DNA of 64,000 nucleotides. Source: Hanstruepera ponticola. Its GTDB lineage: Bacteria; Bacteroidota; Bacteroidia; Flavobacteriales; Flavobacteriaceae. Positions 8,660-16,851 of the stretch are shown piece after piece. The notes beneath the pieces are model-generated. The model was not told the origin of the DNA. It searched no databases and was given only the letters and a program-made list of their open reading frames with translations. Position 1 is the first letter of the stretch. Each line of letters begins with the position of its first letter. The stretch lies in the NCBI RefSeq assembly GCF_012931685.1, contig NZ_JABANC010000001.1:682001-746000 (forward strand), given 5' to 3'. A program made the translations under genes and the position numbers.

Positions 8660-10180
8660 ATGAGTCAAACTGTTCGCGTACGTTTTGCACCAAGTCCAAC
8701 AGGTCCATTACATATTGGCGGTGTTCGTACAGCACTATTTAATTATTTGTTTGCTAAAAAGCAGAATGGCACTTTCGTGCTTCGCATTGAAGATACCGAT
8801 CAAAATCGATATGTCGAAGGTGCTGAAGATTACATTATTGAATCCTTAAATTGGTGTAATATTCCCTTTGATGAAGGCCCTGGAAAAGAAGGTGATTTTG
8901 GTCCTTACAGACAAAGTGAGCGCAAACATTTATATAAACAATATGCAGACGAATTAATTGCAAAAGGTAAAGCTTATTACGCTTTTGACACTGCTGAAGA
9001 ATTGGATTCGCACAGAAAAGATCATGAAGCCAACGGAAAAACCTTTATCTACAATTGGCATAATCGTGAAAAAGGCAGATTGGTAAACTCCTTGGTACTT
9101 TCTGAAGAAGAAACCCAAGCCAAACTAGATGCTGGTGAGGATTATGTTATTCGATTTTTATCTCCTCAAGATGAAACCCTTCATCTTAAAGATATTATTC
9201 GTGGTGACATTAAAATAGATACCAATATTCTTGATGATAAGGTATTGTTTAAAAGTGATGGTATGCCAACATATCATTTGGCAAATATTGTTGACGACCA
9301 CTTAATGGAAATCACTCATGTTATTCGTGGTGAAGAATGGTTGCCTTCATTGGCATTACATTATCAACTATATCAAGCCTTTGGTTGGGAAGCGCCTGAA
9401 TTTGCGCATTTACCACTAATTTTAAAACCAACTGGAAAAGGAAAATTAAGTAAGCGTGATGGAGATAAACTAGGCTTTCCAGTTTTTCCATTGGCATACA
9501 AAGACCATAAAACCGAAACCATTTCAAGAGGTTATAGAGAGGATGGATATTTCCCTGAAGCTGTAGTAAACTTTTTAGCGCTATTGGGCTGGAATCCTGG
9601 TACAGAACAAGAGATTTTTAGTCTTGAAGAACTGATAAACGCTTTTGATTTAAACAAAGTAAATAAATCTGGAGCGCGATTTGACCCAGACAAAACCAAA
9701 TGGTTTAACCATCATTACATGCAAGAGCAGCGGGATGACGAACTGGCTACTGATTTTAAAACCATACAGCCTGAATTAGAAGATATAGATGTAAATTACG
9801 TGTCCATGGTTGTTGCTCTAATCAAAGAGCGTGCTAATTTTGTATCTGATTTTTGGGAGTTGAGTCACTTCTTTTTTGAAACACCAACCGATTTAGACGA
9901 AAAAGCCGTTAAAAAGGCCTGGAAAGAAGATTCAGCCGAAATTATGACTAAAGTTATTAGCTTAATTGATACCATTTCAGATTATTCAGTTGAGAATTTA
10001 CAAACGGAAATAAAAGGCTGGATTACTAAAAACGAAATTGGTTTTGGTAAAGTTATGATGCCATTACGACTAGCACTGGTTGGCGCTTTAAAAGGTCCAG
10101 ACGTGTTTGACATTATGTTTATGATTGGAAAAGATGAGACTAAACGACGTATTGACAATTTAATAAACACACTGTCATAA
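8660..10180 (+). CDS. gltX: glutamate--tRNA ligase
   Basis: The class I synthetase signatures are complete: PSPTGPLHIGG near residues 11-21 (HIGH motif) and KLSKR at residues 262-266 (KMSKS motif). It charges tRNA-Glu in the cytoplasm. At 506 residues it has the usual length for bacterial GluRS, including the C-terminal anticodon-binding helical part. It has its own promoter (8612-8643) and ends in a strong hairpin terminator whose stem begins at its stop codon. A distinct GlnRS is encoded at 13.7-15.7 kb, so this GluRS need not mischarge tRNA-Gln. Confidence 0.97.
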   Translation: MSQTVRVRFAPSPTGPLHIGGVRTALFNYLFAKKQNGTFVLRIEDTDQNRYVEGAEDYIIESLNWCNIPFDEGPGKEGDFGPYRQSERKHLYKQYADELIAKGKAYYAFDTAEELDSHRKDHEANGKTFIYNWHNREKGRLVNSLVLSEEETQAKLDAGEDYVIRFLSPQDETLHLKDIIRGDIKIDTNILDDKVLFKSDGMPTYHLANIVDDHLMEITHVIRGEEWLPSLALHYQLYQAFGWEAPEFAHLPLILKPTGKGKLSKRDGDKLGFPVFPLAYKDHKTETISRGYREDGYFPEAVVNFLALLGWNPGTEQEIFSLEELINAFDLNKVNKSGARFDPDKTKWFNHHYMQEQRDDELATDFKTIQPELEDIDVNYVSMVVALIKERANFVSDFWELSHFFFETPTDLDEKAVKKAWKEDSAEIMTKVISLIDTISDYSVENLQTEIKGWITKNEIGFGKVMMPLRLALVGALKGPDVFDIMFMIGKDETKRRIDNLINTLS

Positions 10181-10209
10181 AAAGAGCGCCTAAAAAGGCG
10201 CTCTTTTTA
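10178..10209. terminator. bidirectional terminator between gltX and the convergent gene
   Basis: AAAGAGCGCC at 10181-10190 pairs perfectly with GGCGCTCTTT at 10197-10206 around a six-base loop. Flanking A/T bases extend the stem to about 13 bp. A and T tracts flank both sides, so it should stop transcription from either direction between convergent genes. Confidence 0.9.
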
Positions 10210-10228
10210 TTTTGTACCATTTGATTTG

Positions 10229-10921
10229 TTAAATAGAAATCATCAAAGAAAACACAAACATAGATTGGTTGCCTTTAAACTTGCCATTATTATCTCCTAA
10301 ATTTAAATTGTTGTCGTTTAACTTGTTAAATGAATTCAAAAAACCGTAAATATAAGCTGCTTTTATTCTGAAGTGGCTAATACCTGCTGACAAACCAACG
10401 GTTCCATCAATATTAAATTTTGAAATATCTGAAATGTCTTTTGCTAGCAAAAGATCATTGTAGTTTTTAATAAAATAATTTTCTTTTTGGTCATCTTTTA
10501 ATTCCATTTCCCCATTGTATTGTAGCATAGGGCCTAAATCCAATGTAAGATAAGGACCAATAATTTTTACATGCATTAACAATGAGATTTGAGCTGTAAA
10601 AATTTTATAATCTAAAAACTCTTCAGGGCCCGATGGAACTGGGCTCGCAGCTATACCGATATTGTTTTCAGCTATTTGAATCATATAACTCATATTGTAC
10701 CACTTGTGTGGTAAATCAACAGTGGCCGACCCAGCAACAGCCCAACCGTTTCCTGCTTTGGTTTCAAAATTATCTGTTTGAAAGTCGTATTGTGTAATAC
10801 CTCCAGAAATGCCAATACCATTTACAATGGGTATTGTGCCATGAGGCCTCCTTTGTGCTTGTGCGGTTGTAACAAAAACACTAGATATGGCTACTAATAA
10901 TATAAGTCGTATAAATTGCAT
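10229..10921 (-). CDS. predicted secreted/outer-membrane protein of unknown function
   Basis: I place the start at the ATG at 10921. It gives a clean Sec signal peptide (MQFIRLILLVAISSVFVTTAQAQ, cleavage after AQA), and the longer reading would begin inside the promoter -7 box at 10943-10950. The mature part, about 207 residues, is rich in alternating polar/hydrophobic strands with glycines and ends MFVFSLMISI, as in small beta-barrel outer-membrane proteins. I recognise no specific family. It is monocistronic and convergent with gltX. Confidence 0.7.
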   Translation of the reverse strand: MQFIRLILLVAISSVFVTTAQAQRRPHGTIPIVNGIGISGGITQYDFQTDNFETKAGNGWAVAGSATVDLPHKWYNMSYMIQIAENNIGIAASPVPSGPEEFLDYKIFTAQISLLMHVKIIGPYLTLDLGPMLQYNGEMELKDDQKENYFIKNYNDLLLAKDISDISKFNIDGTVGLSAGISHFRIKAAYIYGFLNSFNKLNDNNLNLGDNNGKFKGNQSMFVFSLMISI

Positions 10922-10942
10922 GCTATTAATATGAGATTGCAA

Positions 10943-10950
10943 CAAATATA
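10943..10950 (-). promoter_or_regulatory. -7 promoter box (TATATTTG) for the 10.2-10.9 kb gene
   Basis: Exact TAnnTTTG match on the minus strand, 21 bp upstream of the chosen ATG at 10921. It rules out the alternative upstream start at 10945, which would lie inside the box. Confidence 0.55.
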
Positions 10951-10995
10951 ACTTAAATTAGTAGAACTTATTTTTAACCATTAAAACATATTGCT

Positions 10996-11919
10996 ATGCC
11001 TCCTGTTTTTTTTATTCCTTTTATTGTAATTGGGCTTTTAGTCTTAATATCTTCTTTTTTCATTGTCAAGCAACAATCTGCTGCTATTATAGAGCGCTTT
11101 GGTCGATTTCAAAGTATTAGACAATCTGGTTTACAAATGAAAATTCCTCTTGTTGATCGCGTTGCGGGACGCTTAAGTTTAAAAATTCAACAATTGGACG
11201 TTATCATAGAAACGAAAACATTGGATGATGTATTTGTGCGCTTAAAAGTCTCGGTTCAATATAAAGTGATAAAAGACAAAGTTTACGATGCTTTTTATAA
11301 ACTAGATTACCCACATGACCAAATTACAAGTTATGTGTTTGATGTGGTTCGTGCTGAAGTGCCTAAAATGAAATTAGATGATGTGTTTGTTAAAAAAGAT
11401 GATATTGCTTTAGCGGTAAAAGCTGAATTGAATGACGCCATGCTAGATTATGGTTTTGATATCATTAAAACATTAGTAACTGATATCGATCCAGATGCTC
11501 AAGTAAAATCTGCTATGAACCGTATCAACGCTTCCGAACGTGAAAAAATAGCTGCGCAATTTGAAGGTGATGCAGCGCGTATTCTCATTGTTGAAAAAGC
11601 AAAAGCTGAAGCAGAAAGCAAGCGTTTACAAGGTCAAGGTATTGCCGACCAACGTCGTGAAATTGCTCGTGGTTTAGAAGAATCCGTTGAAGTCTTAAAC
11701 CGTGTGGGTATCAACTCGCAAGAAGCGTCTGCATTAATAGTTGTAACACAGCATTATGATACGTTGCAATCACTTGGTGAAGAAACCAATAGTAACCTCA
11801 TTTTATTGCCAAATGCACCACAAGCTGGAAGTAATATGTTGAATGATATGGTTGCTAGTTTTGCTGCTAGTAATCAAATTGGTGAGGCAATGAAAGAAGC
11901 TAGAAATAGTAAAAAATAA
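10996..11919 (+). CDS. SPFH/Band 7 (stomatin/prohibitin-like) membrane protein
   Basis: A 307-residue protein with one N-terminal hydrophobic segment (about residues 4-25) followed by an SPFH domain: VKQQSAAIIERFGRF, then MKIPLVDRV and IQQLDVIIETKT. After the SPFH domain comes an alanine/glutamate-rich helical region (EKAKAEAESKRLQGQG) typical of stomatin-like and HflC/QmcA proteins that oligomerise on membranes. The C-terminal 40 residues are more variable. Family members organise membrane microdomains or regulate proteases. No NfeD partner gene is adjacent, so the partner is unknown. Confidence 0.92.
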   Translation: MPPVFFIPFIVIGLLVLISSFFIVKQQSAAIIERFGRFQSIRQSGLQMKIPLVDRVAGRLSLKIQQLDVIIETKTLDDVFVRLKVSVQYKVIKDKVYDAFYKLDYPHDQITSYVFDVVRAEVPKMKLDDVFVKKDDIALAVKAELNDAMLDYGFDIIKTLVTDIDPDAQVKSAMNRINASEREKIAAQFEGDAARILIVEKAKAEAESKRLQGQGIADQRREIARGLEESVEVLNRVGINSQEASALIVVTQHYDTLQSLGEETNSNLILLPNAPQAGSNMLNDMVASFAASNQIGEAMKEARNSKK

Positions 11920-11945
11920 AAATAACAATCGTTTGAGCGTCAGGC

Positions 11946-13100
11946 TTATTTAAAAGGATGGCGCTCTTCCCAGTTTTGTTTTGGGTTCATTAATCTGAAA
12001 ACATTTTTTAATAGCGCATTCATAAACCAATTTGTGTGTTTTAAGTACATGTGCATTTTATATGGTTTTGCCCCTACAGAACTTTTAATAGCCATAGCCG
12101 TTCTGGCATAAACTACATTTTTAAATCGGTTTTCTATACCGAATTCCAGCATGTCAAACAGCATGTTTAAATACAATTTATGCTTGTATTGATGGGTTGT
12201 ATCATACCCTAAAAAGTATGTTTCTAAATCATTATGGTTTAGTATCAGCGTGTAAAAACCAACAAGCGTGTTTTCTAAATAGTAACCAAATATTTTAAAA
12301 TTATCCCCTAACTGTTTTTTATATTCTAAAAAGTGATTTTCTGGTAAAATAAACGTGTTGATTTTAGCATGATCTGAAACACTTTTATACAGTTTGTATA
12401 GTGTTTTAGATTCCTTTTCAACTTCTAATAAATTGAGTTCCCTTTTTTCTATCTGCTTTGCTTTTTTACGCGCTGACTTATACCTATCGCGATACTTTTT
12501 GGTTAGATCAAATATGTAATCATCAAAAGATTTCCACTGTGGTTTTATATGAAGAATCATATTGGGTTGAACAGTTAATTGATGACACCCAAAAGCATCT
12601 AATTCTTTTGTGTGATTGTTAAAAACATCATTTGTGAAATAATCTTTTAATAAGTACGCGCGTATTTTTTTATTGTGTTGATTTTTAATATTTCTTTTTA
12701 ACTGTGTCGTAGCTTTAAACAAAACATCTAAAAAATCTGTGTAGTTGTGTTTTTCGGTATAAAAATACACACCATGTTGACCTGTATGTGTTAAATTACC
12801 AATTACTAGAATATTACCTTTTAAAACTTTTGAAACTAGACTCTTAAAACGTTCTTTAAAGCATGAATCGTTATCATTTCTGAAAATGTCATTTAAATAT
12901 AATTGCACACGCTGAACTATAGCAACTCCTATTAAATCTGAATGGCTAAAAAAACCAATGTAATATATGTTAATATTAGCAGGAGATGCTTTTTCTAGAG
13001 CTTTTAAATAAGGTGTTTGTAAAAATAAATCATGATAGACTAAAGCATCCCAGTTATTTGGTAATTCGGTGTAATTATTAAAAATTTGATAATCTATCAC
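11946..13100 (-). CDS. FemAB/GNAT-like acyltransferase
   Basis: A protein of about 384 residues whose C-terminal half has features of the BioF2-like/FemAB GNAT fold (DFDFT-type region YRDRYKSARKKAKQIEKRE, then GYYLENTLVGFYTLIL and YFLGYDTTHQYK). Such proteins transfer aminoacyl or acyl groups, often in cell-envelope building; the substrate here is unknown. I choose the GTG at 13100 as start. The longer reading begins with a TTG inside the hairpin terminator of the preceding gene (13111-13138) and no in-frame ATG occurs near the N-terminus. The chosen start gives VIDYQIFNNYTELPNNWD, which fits the usual beginning of such proteins. It is convergent with the SPFH gene, with 26 bp between them. 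Confidence 0.7.
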   Translation of the reverse strand: MIDYQIFNNYTELPNNWDALVYHDLFLQTPYLKALEKASPANINIYYIGFFSHSDLIGVAIVQRVQLYLNDIFRNDNDSCFKERFKSLVSKVLKGNILVIGNLTHTGQHGVYFYTEKHNYTDFLDVLFKATTQLKRNIKNQHNKKIRAYLLKDYFTNDVFNNHTKELDAFGCHQLTVQPNMILHIKPQWKSFDDYIFDLTKKYRDRYKSARKKAKQIEKRELNLLEVEKESKTLYKLYKSVSDHAKINTFILPENHFLEYKKQLGDNFKIFGYYLENTLVGFYTLILNHNDLETYFLGYDTTHQYKHKLYLNMLFDMLEFGIENRFKNVVYARTAMAIKSSVGAKPYKMHMYLKHTNWFMNALLKNVFRLMNPKQNWEERHPFK

Positions 13101-13110
13101 AATAGCATGA

Positions 13111-13138
13111 AAAAAGACTGATTGATGCAATCAGTCTT
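13111..13138 (-). terminator. hairpin terminator of the DUF1761 gene
   Basis: An 11-bp perfect stem (AAGACTGATTG/CAATCAGTCTT) with a three-base loop at 13114-13138, followed on the minus strand by five T. It lies 27 bp after the DUF1761 stop and immediately before the next minus-strand gene, separating the two transcription units. Confidence 0.85.
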
Positions 13139-13164
13139 GAAAATTTTAGGTTCATTACAAAATA

Positions 13165-13650
13165 TTACATACCACATAAAATAGCTCCCATTACAGCTAA
13201 TGTAACAATCCAATATCCACTATTTATAAAAATATATTTTGCGCCTTTTCGCTCAAATAAGGCGTTTGTTCCAATAATTGGTAATGCACCAAAAATTCCA
13301 AATATAGCGCCATGTAATGCGCCATGTTTAAAGGTTCTAAAAACAGTACCGTAGTCTGCCATGAATGCTTCAAAAGAGGGTTTTGCAGTTTCTGGCTCTC
13401 CTCCCACCATTCCCATGGCTCCCCATTGATGGTTCGTAAATTGCATAAGTAAAATAGCTAATAATAGCGCAAATAATAGTGCAAAGCCAAAAATTACAGC
13501 CATATTGCCACCTTTAATTTTTTCTTCAGTCATTCCTGAAGCTTTCATCCAAGCGTTTCCAAAAACTTTTGGGTTGTACCATACAAAGCCAACTACTAAA
13601 GCTGACACAGCAGCAATAGGAATGGCTATAGGGTTGATTGGTAATTCCAT
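13165..13650 (-). CDS. DUF1761 family membrane protein
   Basis: A 161-residue protein with four predicted membrane segments (about residues 9-26, 50-70, 112-130 and 140-158). The segment GFVWYNPKVFGNAWMKASGM near the N-terminus is the DUF1761 signature. Function of the family is not known. It forms its own transcription unit: a hairpin terminator follows at 13111-13138, and a near-match promoter box (TATATTTA) lies about 25 bp upstream. Confidence 0.85.
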   Translation of the reverse strand: MELPINPIAIPIAAVSALVVGFVWYNPKVFGNAWMKASGMTEEKIKGGNMAVIFGFALLFALLLAILLMQFTNHQWGAMGMVGGEPETAKPSFEAFMADYGTVFRTFKHGALHGAIFGIFGALPIIGTNALFERKGAKYIFINSGYWIVTLAVMGAILCGM

Positions 13651-13732
13651 AGTCAGTAAATTTTAAGTTAGTGCAATAAATATAACTTAAAAATCTGATT
13701 TAGAGTGCTTTTTTAACTTTTGCAAATTGAGC

Positions 13733-15736
13733 TTATAGTGATTGAGCTTCGGTAACCAATAATTCGCTTTTGTCCTCTAAAGCTTTTGAAATAAAGTCGT
13801 CAATTGCGTTGTTTCGCTCAAGCCCATTCTTTATCAACTCCTTTAGAGTAATCATTACAGCTATTCGTGTTCCAGCTTTTTTAACAGCTGTATTAAAAAG
13901 AGGCTCTAACTCATCATAAGAAACATCTTTAGCTAATTTTTGAATTTCAGCTTTTACTTTTTGCTGTTTTTCTTCTGGGTAATTGGTATATTTTTTACCT
14001 AATTGCTGAATAACACTAATGGCTTTTCGTTGTGGCTGATTGGTATTCTGTTTTGATTGATTACTTTGTGGTTTAGGCTTTTGTTTAGCCCATGAATCAC
14101 GCAAACCAACCGTTTTATTAAAAACTAAATGTTCTGAAGTCGAGTCATCATCAACATTAAAATATCCTAATCGCTGAAATTGAAAACGCTCGCCCACTTT
14201 AGCATCTTTTAAACTTGGTTCGACAAAAGCTTCGATTATTTTTAGTGAATTCGGATTCAAAAACTCCATAAAATCTTTACTGTCATGACTGTCTGGAGAC
14301 TCGTCCATAAATAATCTATCGTACTCCCTAACTTCGGCTTTAATAGCGTGCTTTATAGAAACCCAATGTAATGTGCCTTTCACTTTTTTTGACGTATCTT
14401 CAGAATATGTGCAATGTATTTCTGCAATAGATCCATCAGCATTTTTAACAACGTTTTCAGCCTTTATTATGTAAGCATTTTTTAAACGCACCTCACCTCC
14501 TAGCCTTAATCTAAAAAATTTACTGCCAGCTTCTTCCTTAAAATCGGCTTTTTCAATATAAATTTCTCTAGAAAATGGCACTTTTCTGAATCCAGCGCTT
14601 TCATCTTCTTGATTGTTTTCAGCTTCTAGCCATTCTTCTTTATCTTCAGGGTAATTGGTGATAACCACTTTCACAGGGTCTAAAACCGCCATAACACGAG
14701 GCGCAGTTTTATTTAAATCTTCACGAATGCAAAATTCTAAAAGTGAAACATCAATTACATTTTCGCGTTTAGCAACACCAACTTTTTCAATAAAGTTTCT
14801 AATAGATTCAGGTGTGTAGCCACGACGTCTTAATCCTGAAATAGTTGGCATTCTAGGATCATCCCAACCGTTTACAATGCCTTCTTCTACCAATTTTAGT
14901 AACTTACGCTTACTCATTATGGTATAGCTCAAGTTTAAGCGTGCAAATTCACGCTGTTTTGGAAGCATTGGAAGTGCTTCTGGCTGATATTTATAGACTT
15001 GTTCCTTAAACCAATCGTAAAGCTCTCTATGCGGCTTAAATTCAAGCGAGCATAAGGAGTGGGAAATTTGCTCTATATAATCACTTTCACCATGAGTCCA
15101 ATCGTACATAGGATAAATACACCAATCATTACCGGTTCTGTGGTGTGACTTTTTTAAAATACGATACATAATGGGGTCACGCATCAGCATATTCGGGTGC
15201 TGCATATCTATTTTGGCACGCAACACATGAGTTCCTTCATTGAACTCACCATTTTTCATGCGTTCAAAAAGGTCTAAATTTTCTTCAATGCTTCTATTTC
15301 GAAATGGACCGTCTATACCTGGTTGTGTAGGTGTGCCTTTTTGTTCAGCCATCGCTTCACTAGATTGCGAATCTACATAAGCTTTACCTTCTTTGATAAG
15401 CAATATTGCCCAGTCATATAATTGTTGAAAATAATCTGAAGAATACAATTCATTAGCCCAATTATATCCTAACCATTTTACGTCCTGTTTGATGGCATCA
15501 ACATACTCCTGCTCTTCCTTTGCTGGGTTGGTGTCATCAAAACGTAAATTTACAGGTGCATTATATTTTTCACCTAAACCAAAACTAATACCAATGGCTT
15601 TTGTGTGCCCTATGTGTAAATAGCCGTTAGGTTCTGGTGGAAATCTAAAGCGCAATGCTTTTTTATCTAGTCCGTTCGCTAAATCCTCTTCTATAATATG
15701 CTCAATAAAATTGAGTGATTTTATTTCTTCTGACAT
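13733..15736 (-). CDS. glnS: glutamine--tRNA ligase with C-terminal YqeY/GatB-like tail
   Basis: GlnRS of 667 residues. HIGH motif PPEPNGYLHIGHTK lies at about residues 33-46 and the second signature is IMSKRKL. It charges tRNA-Gln directly. I place the start at the ATG at 15736 (MSEEIKSLNF), because the longer reading starts upstream of a TAATTTTG promoter box at 15766-15773 and adds a non-conserved tail. After the anticodon-binding beta barrels there is a low-complexity linker rich in Q, N, K and P (about residues 556-580). A roughly 80-residue helical domain follows (KKYTNYPEEKQQKVKAEIQK, then ITLKELIKNGL), resembling the YqeY/GatB tail domain. That domain is known in some bacterial GlnRSs, where it is thought to help tRNA binding. 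Confidence 0.96.
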   Translation of the reverse strand: MSEEIKSLNFIEHIIEEDLANGLDKKALRFRFPPEPNGYLHIGHTKAIGISFGLGEKYNAPVNLRFDDTNPAKEEQEYVDAIKQDVKWLGYNWANELYSSDYFQQLYDWAILLIKEGKAYVDSQSSEAMAEQKGTPTQPGIDGPFRNRSIEENLDLFERMKNGEFNEGTHVLRAKIDMQHPNMLMRDPIMYRILKKSHHRTGNDWCIYPMYDWTHGESDYIEQISHSLCSLEFKPHRELYDWFKEQVYKYQPEALPMLPKQREFARLNLSYTIMSKRKLLKLVEEGIVNGWDDPRMPTISGLRRRGYTPESIRNFIEKVGVAKRENVIDVSLLEFCIREDLNKTAPRVMAVLDPVKVVITNYPEDKEEWLEAENNQEDESAGFRKVPFSREIYIEKADFKEEAGSKFFRLRLGGEVRLKNAYIIKAENVVKNADGSIAEIHCTYSEDTSKKVKGTLHWVSIKHAIKAEVREYDRLFMDESPDSHDSKDFMEFLNPNSLKIIEAFVEPSLKDAKVGERFQFQRLGYFNVDDDSTSEHLVFNKTVGLRDSWAKQKPKPQSNQSKQNTNQPQRKAISVIQQLGKKYTNYPEEKQQKVKAEIQKLAKDVSYDELEPLFNTAVKKAGTRIAVMITLKELIKNGLERNNAIDDFISKALEDKSELLVTEAQSL

Positions 15737-15765
15737 AATAATTTCTGCATCTAAAATGAGAGGCA

Positions 15766-15773
15766 CAAAATTA
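15766..15773 (-). promoter_or_regulatory. -7 promoter box (TAATTTTG) for glnS
   Basis: Exact TAnnTTTG match on the minus strand, 29 bp upstream of the glnS ATG at 15736. It supports the shorter glnS start, as transcription would begin downstream of the longer reading's first codon. Confidence 0.5.
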
Positions 15774-15838
15774 GACAATTTTAGTGTAAATGTAACATAG
15801 TGATAGTTTTTCACACTAATAAATAAAACCTTTTCAAT

Positions 15839-16048
15839 ATGGAACATAGAAACTACGAATGTCCTAAATGTCACAATCGCACCTATCAAGTAGATCAGAT
15901 GCAAGCTACTGGTGGTTTATTCACTAAATTGTTTAATATTCAAAATAAGCGTTTTACTTCGGTTACTTGTGAACGCTGCACATATACGGAGTTTTATAAA
16001 ACCAAAACAAGTGCCATTACCAACATCTTTGACTTTTTTACCAACTAG
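15839..16048 (+). CDS. small zinc-ribbon nucleic-acid-binding-type protein
   Basis: A 69-residue protein with two CxxC pairs, C8/C11 (ECPKCHN) and C44/C47 (CERC), spaced as in the COG3478-type zinc-ribbon family (predicted nucleic-acid-binding proteins). It is transcribed divergently from glnS across about 100 bp. The composition is otherwise polar, with no membrane segment. The Zn-binding fold is well supported; nucleic acid binding is only a family-level prediction. Confidence 0.8.
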   Translation: MEHRNYECPKCHNRTYQVDQMQATGGLFTKLFNIQNKRFTSVTCERCTYTEFYKTKTSAITNIFDFFTN

Positions 16049-16105
16049 CCAACTTCTCGATACAAATTTCTTTTAGAAATTCACTTAAAGTGACGGCAGG
16101 AGTTT

Positions 16106-16113
16106 TATTTTTG
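16106..16113 (+). promoter_or_regulatory. -7 promoter box (TATTTTTG) four bases before the folB start
   Basis: TATTTTTG matches TAnnTTTG exactly and ends only four bases before the folB ATG (16118), so the transcript would begin at or beside the start codon. The same arrangement (TTATTTTTGC, three bases, ATG) is seen at rbfA (49117-49130). Confidence 0.5.
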
Positions 16114-16117
16114 CTTT

Positions 16118-16486
16118 ATGGGAATTATAAAAGTCGAAAACATTAGAATATTCGCAAACCATGGTTGTTTAAGCGAAGAAACTAAAATTGGTAGTGATTA
16201 TCGTGTGGATTTAGAAGTTAAAGCTAATTTACAGCCATCAGCTAAATCAGATTTATTGAGTGATACGGTGGACTATGTGTTTCTAAATCGCATAATAAGA
16301 GAAGAAATGTTAAGGCCATCACATCTTTTGGAAACCGTTGCTAGACGCATATTAAATCGTGTTTTTAAAGAAGATAAACTGATTAAAAAAGCAACTGTTT
16401 GCATAAGTAAATTAAACCCACCAATTGGTGGCGATGTCGAAATGGTAACGATAAAAATGACCGACAAACGAAAAAACTACAAGTAA
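16118..16486 (+). CDS. folB: dihydroneopterin aldolase
   Basis: A 122-residue protein of the usual FolB length. Family features are IRIFANHGCLSEE at the N-terminus, DTVDYVFLNRIIREE, HLLETVARRI in the middle and KLNPPIGGDVEMVTI at the end. It cleaves dihydroneopterin to hydroxymethyl-dihydropterin and glycolaldehyde in folate synthesis. It has its own promoter box and seems to be a single-gene unit before tRNA-Cys. Two short inverted repeats without T-tracts (16065-16081 and 16081-16093) lie just upstream. Confidence 0.95.
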   Translation: MGIIKVENIRIFANHGCLSEETKIGSDYRVDLEVKANLQPSAKSDLLSDTVDYVFLNRIIREEMLRPSHLLETVARRILNRVFKEDKLIKKATVCISKLNPPIGGDVEMVTIKMTDKRKNYK

Positions 16487-16510
16487 ATAGTGTGAAAACT
16501 ATATTTTTTT

Positions 16511-16518
16511 TACATTTG
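16511..16518 (+). promoter_or_regulatory. -7 promoter box (TACATTTG) for tRNA-Cys
   Basis: Exact TAnnTTTG match 56 bp upstream of the mature tRNA-Cys 5' end, a typical distance for a tRNA precursor with a processed leader. No -33 TTG is obvious. Confidence 0.55.
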
Positions 16519-16574
16519 CGAACGTTAGTTCTCTAAATAGAATTGATAAGATTCCTGCTTTCGTAGGAAGTTAG

Positions 16575-16645
16575 GGTGTCGTGGCCGAGTGGCTAGGCAG
16601 TGGTCTGCAACACCATCTACAGCGGTTCGAATCCGCTCGACACCT
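16575..16645 (+). tRNA. tRNA-Cys (GCA)
   Basis: A 71-base cloverleaf. The acceptor stem GGTGTCG (16575-16581) pairs with CGACACC (16638-16644), with discriminator base T at 16645. The anticodon loop CTGCAAC carries GCA at 16607-16609, and the T-arm contains GGTTCGAATCC. No CCA is encoded, so it must be added enzymatically. A hairpin terminator follows directly, and a decayed copy of its 3' half lies about 100 bp downstream. Confidence 0.96.
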
Positions 16646-16652
16646 CAATAAG

Positions 16653-16680
16653 CCTTCAAACTATGTTTGGAGGTTTTTTT
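16653..16680 (+). terminator. terminator of tRNA-Cys
   Basis: CCTTCAAAC pairs with GTTTGGAGG (one T-G pair) around a TAT loop, followed by seven T. Confidence 0.85.
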
Positions 16681-16715
16681 ATATCTAATTTTTAGGAAAA
16701 ATTAATTAAAGATAA

Positions 16716-16797
16716 CAACACCATCTACAGCAGTATTCCTATAGTTTCGGGACGCTCGACACCACCAAAAACCTTAAACATACGTTGAGGGTTTTTT
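16716..16797 (+). pseudogene. decayed duplicate of the tRNA-Cys 3' half and terminator
   Basis: CAACACCATCTACAGC at 16716-16731 is identical to 16608-16623 of tRNA-Cys, and CGCTCGACACC at 16753-16763 is identical to its acceptor 3' end (16634-16644). Between them 21 unrelated bases replace the 10-base T-arm sequence. A degenerate copy of the terminator follows (CCTTAAAC, then GTTGAGGG and six T). It cannot form a tRNA. Such 3'-half copies can be left by integration and loss of an element at a tRNA, or by a local tandem duplication. Confidence 0.8.
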
Positions 16798-16851
16798 ATT
16801 TTTAAAATTATAGTGAGGTTGTCAGACTGTTCAAAAACAAAAACCTAATTA

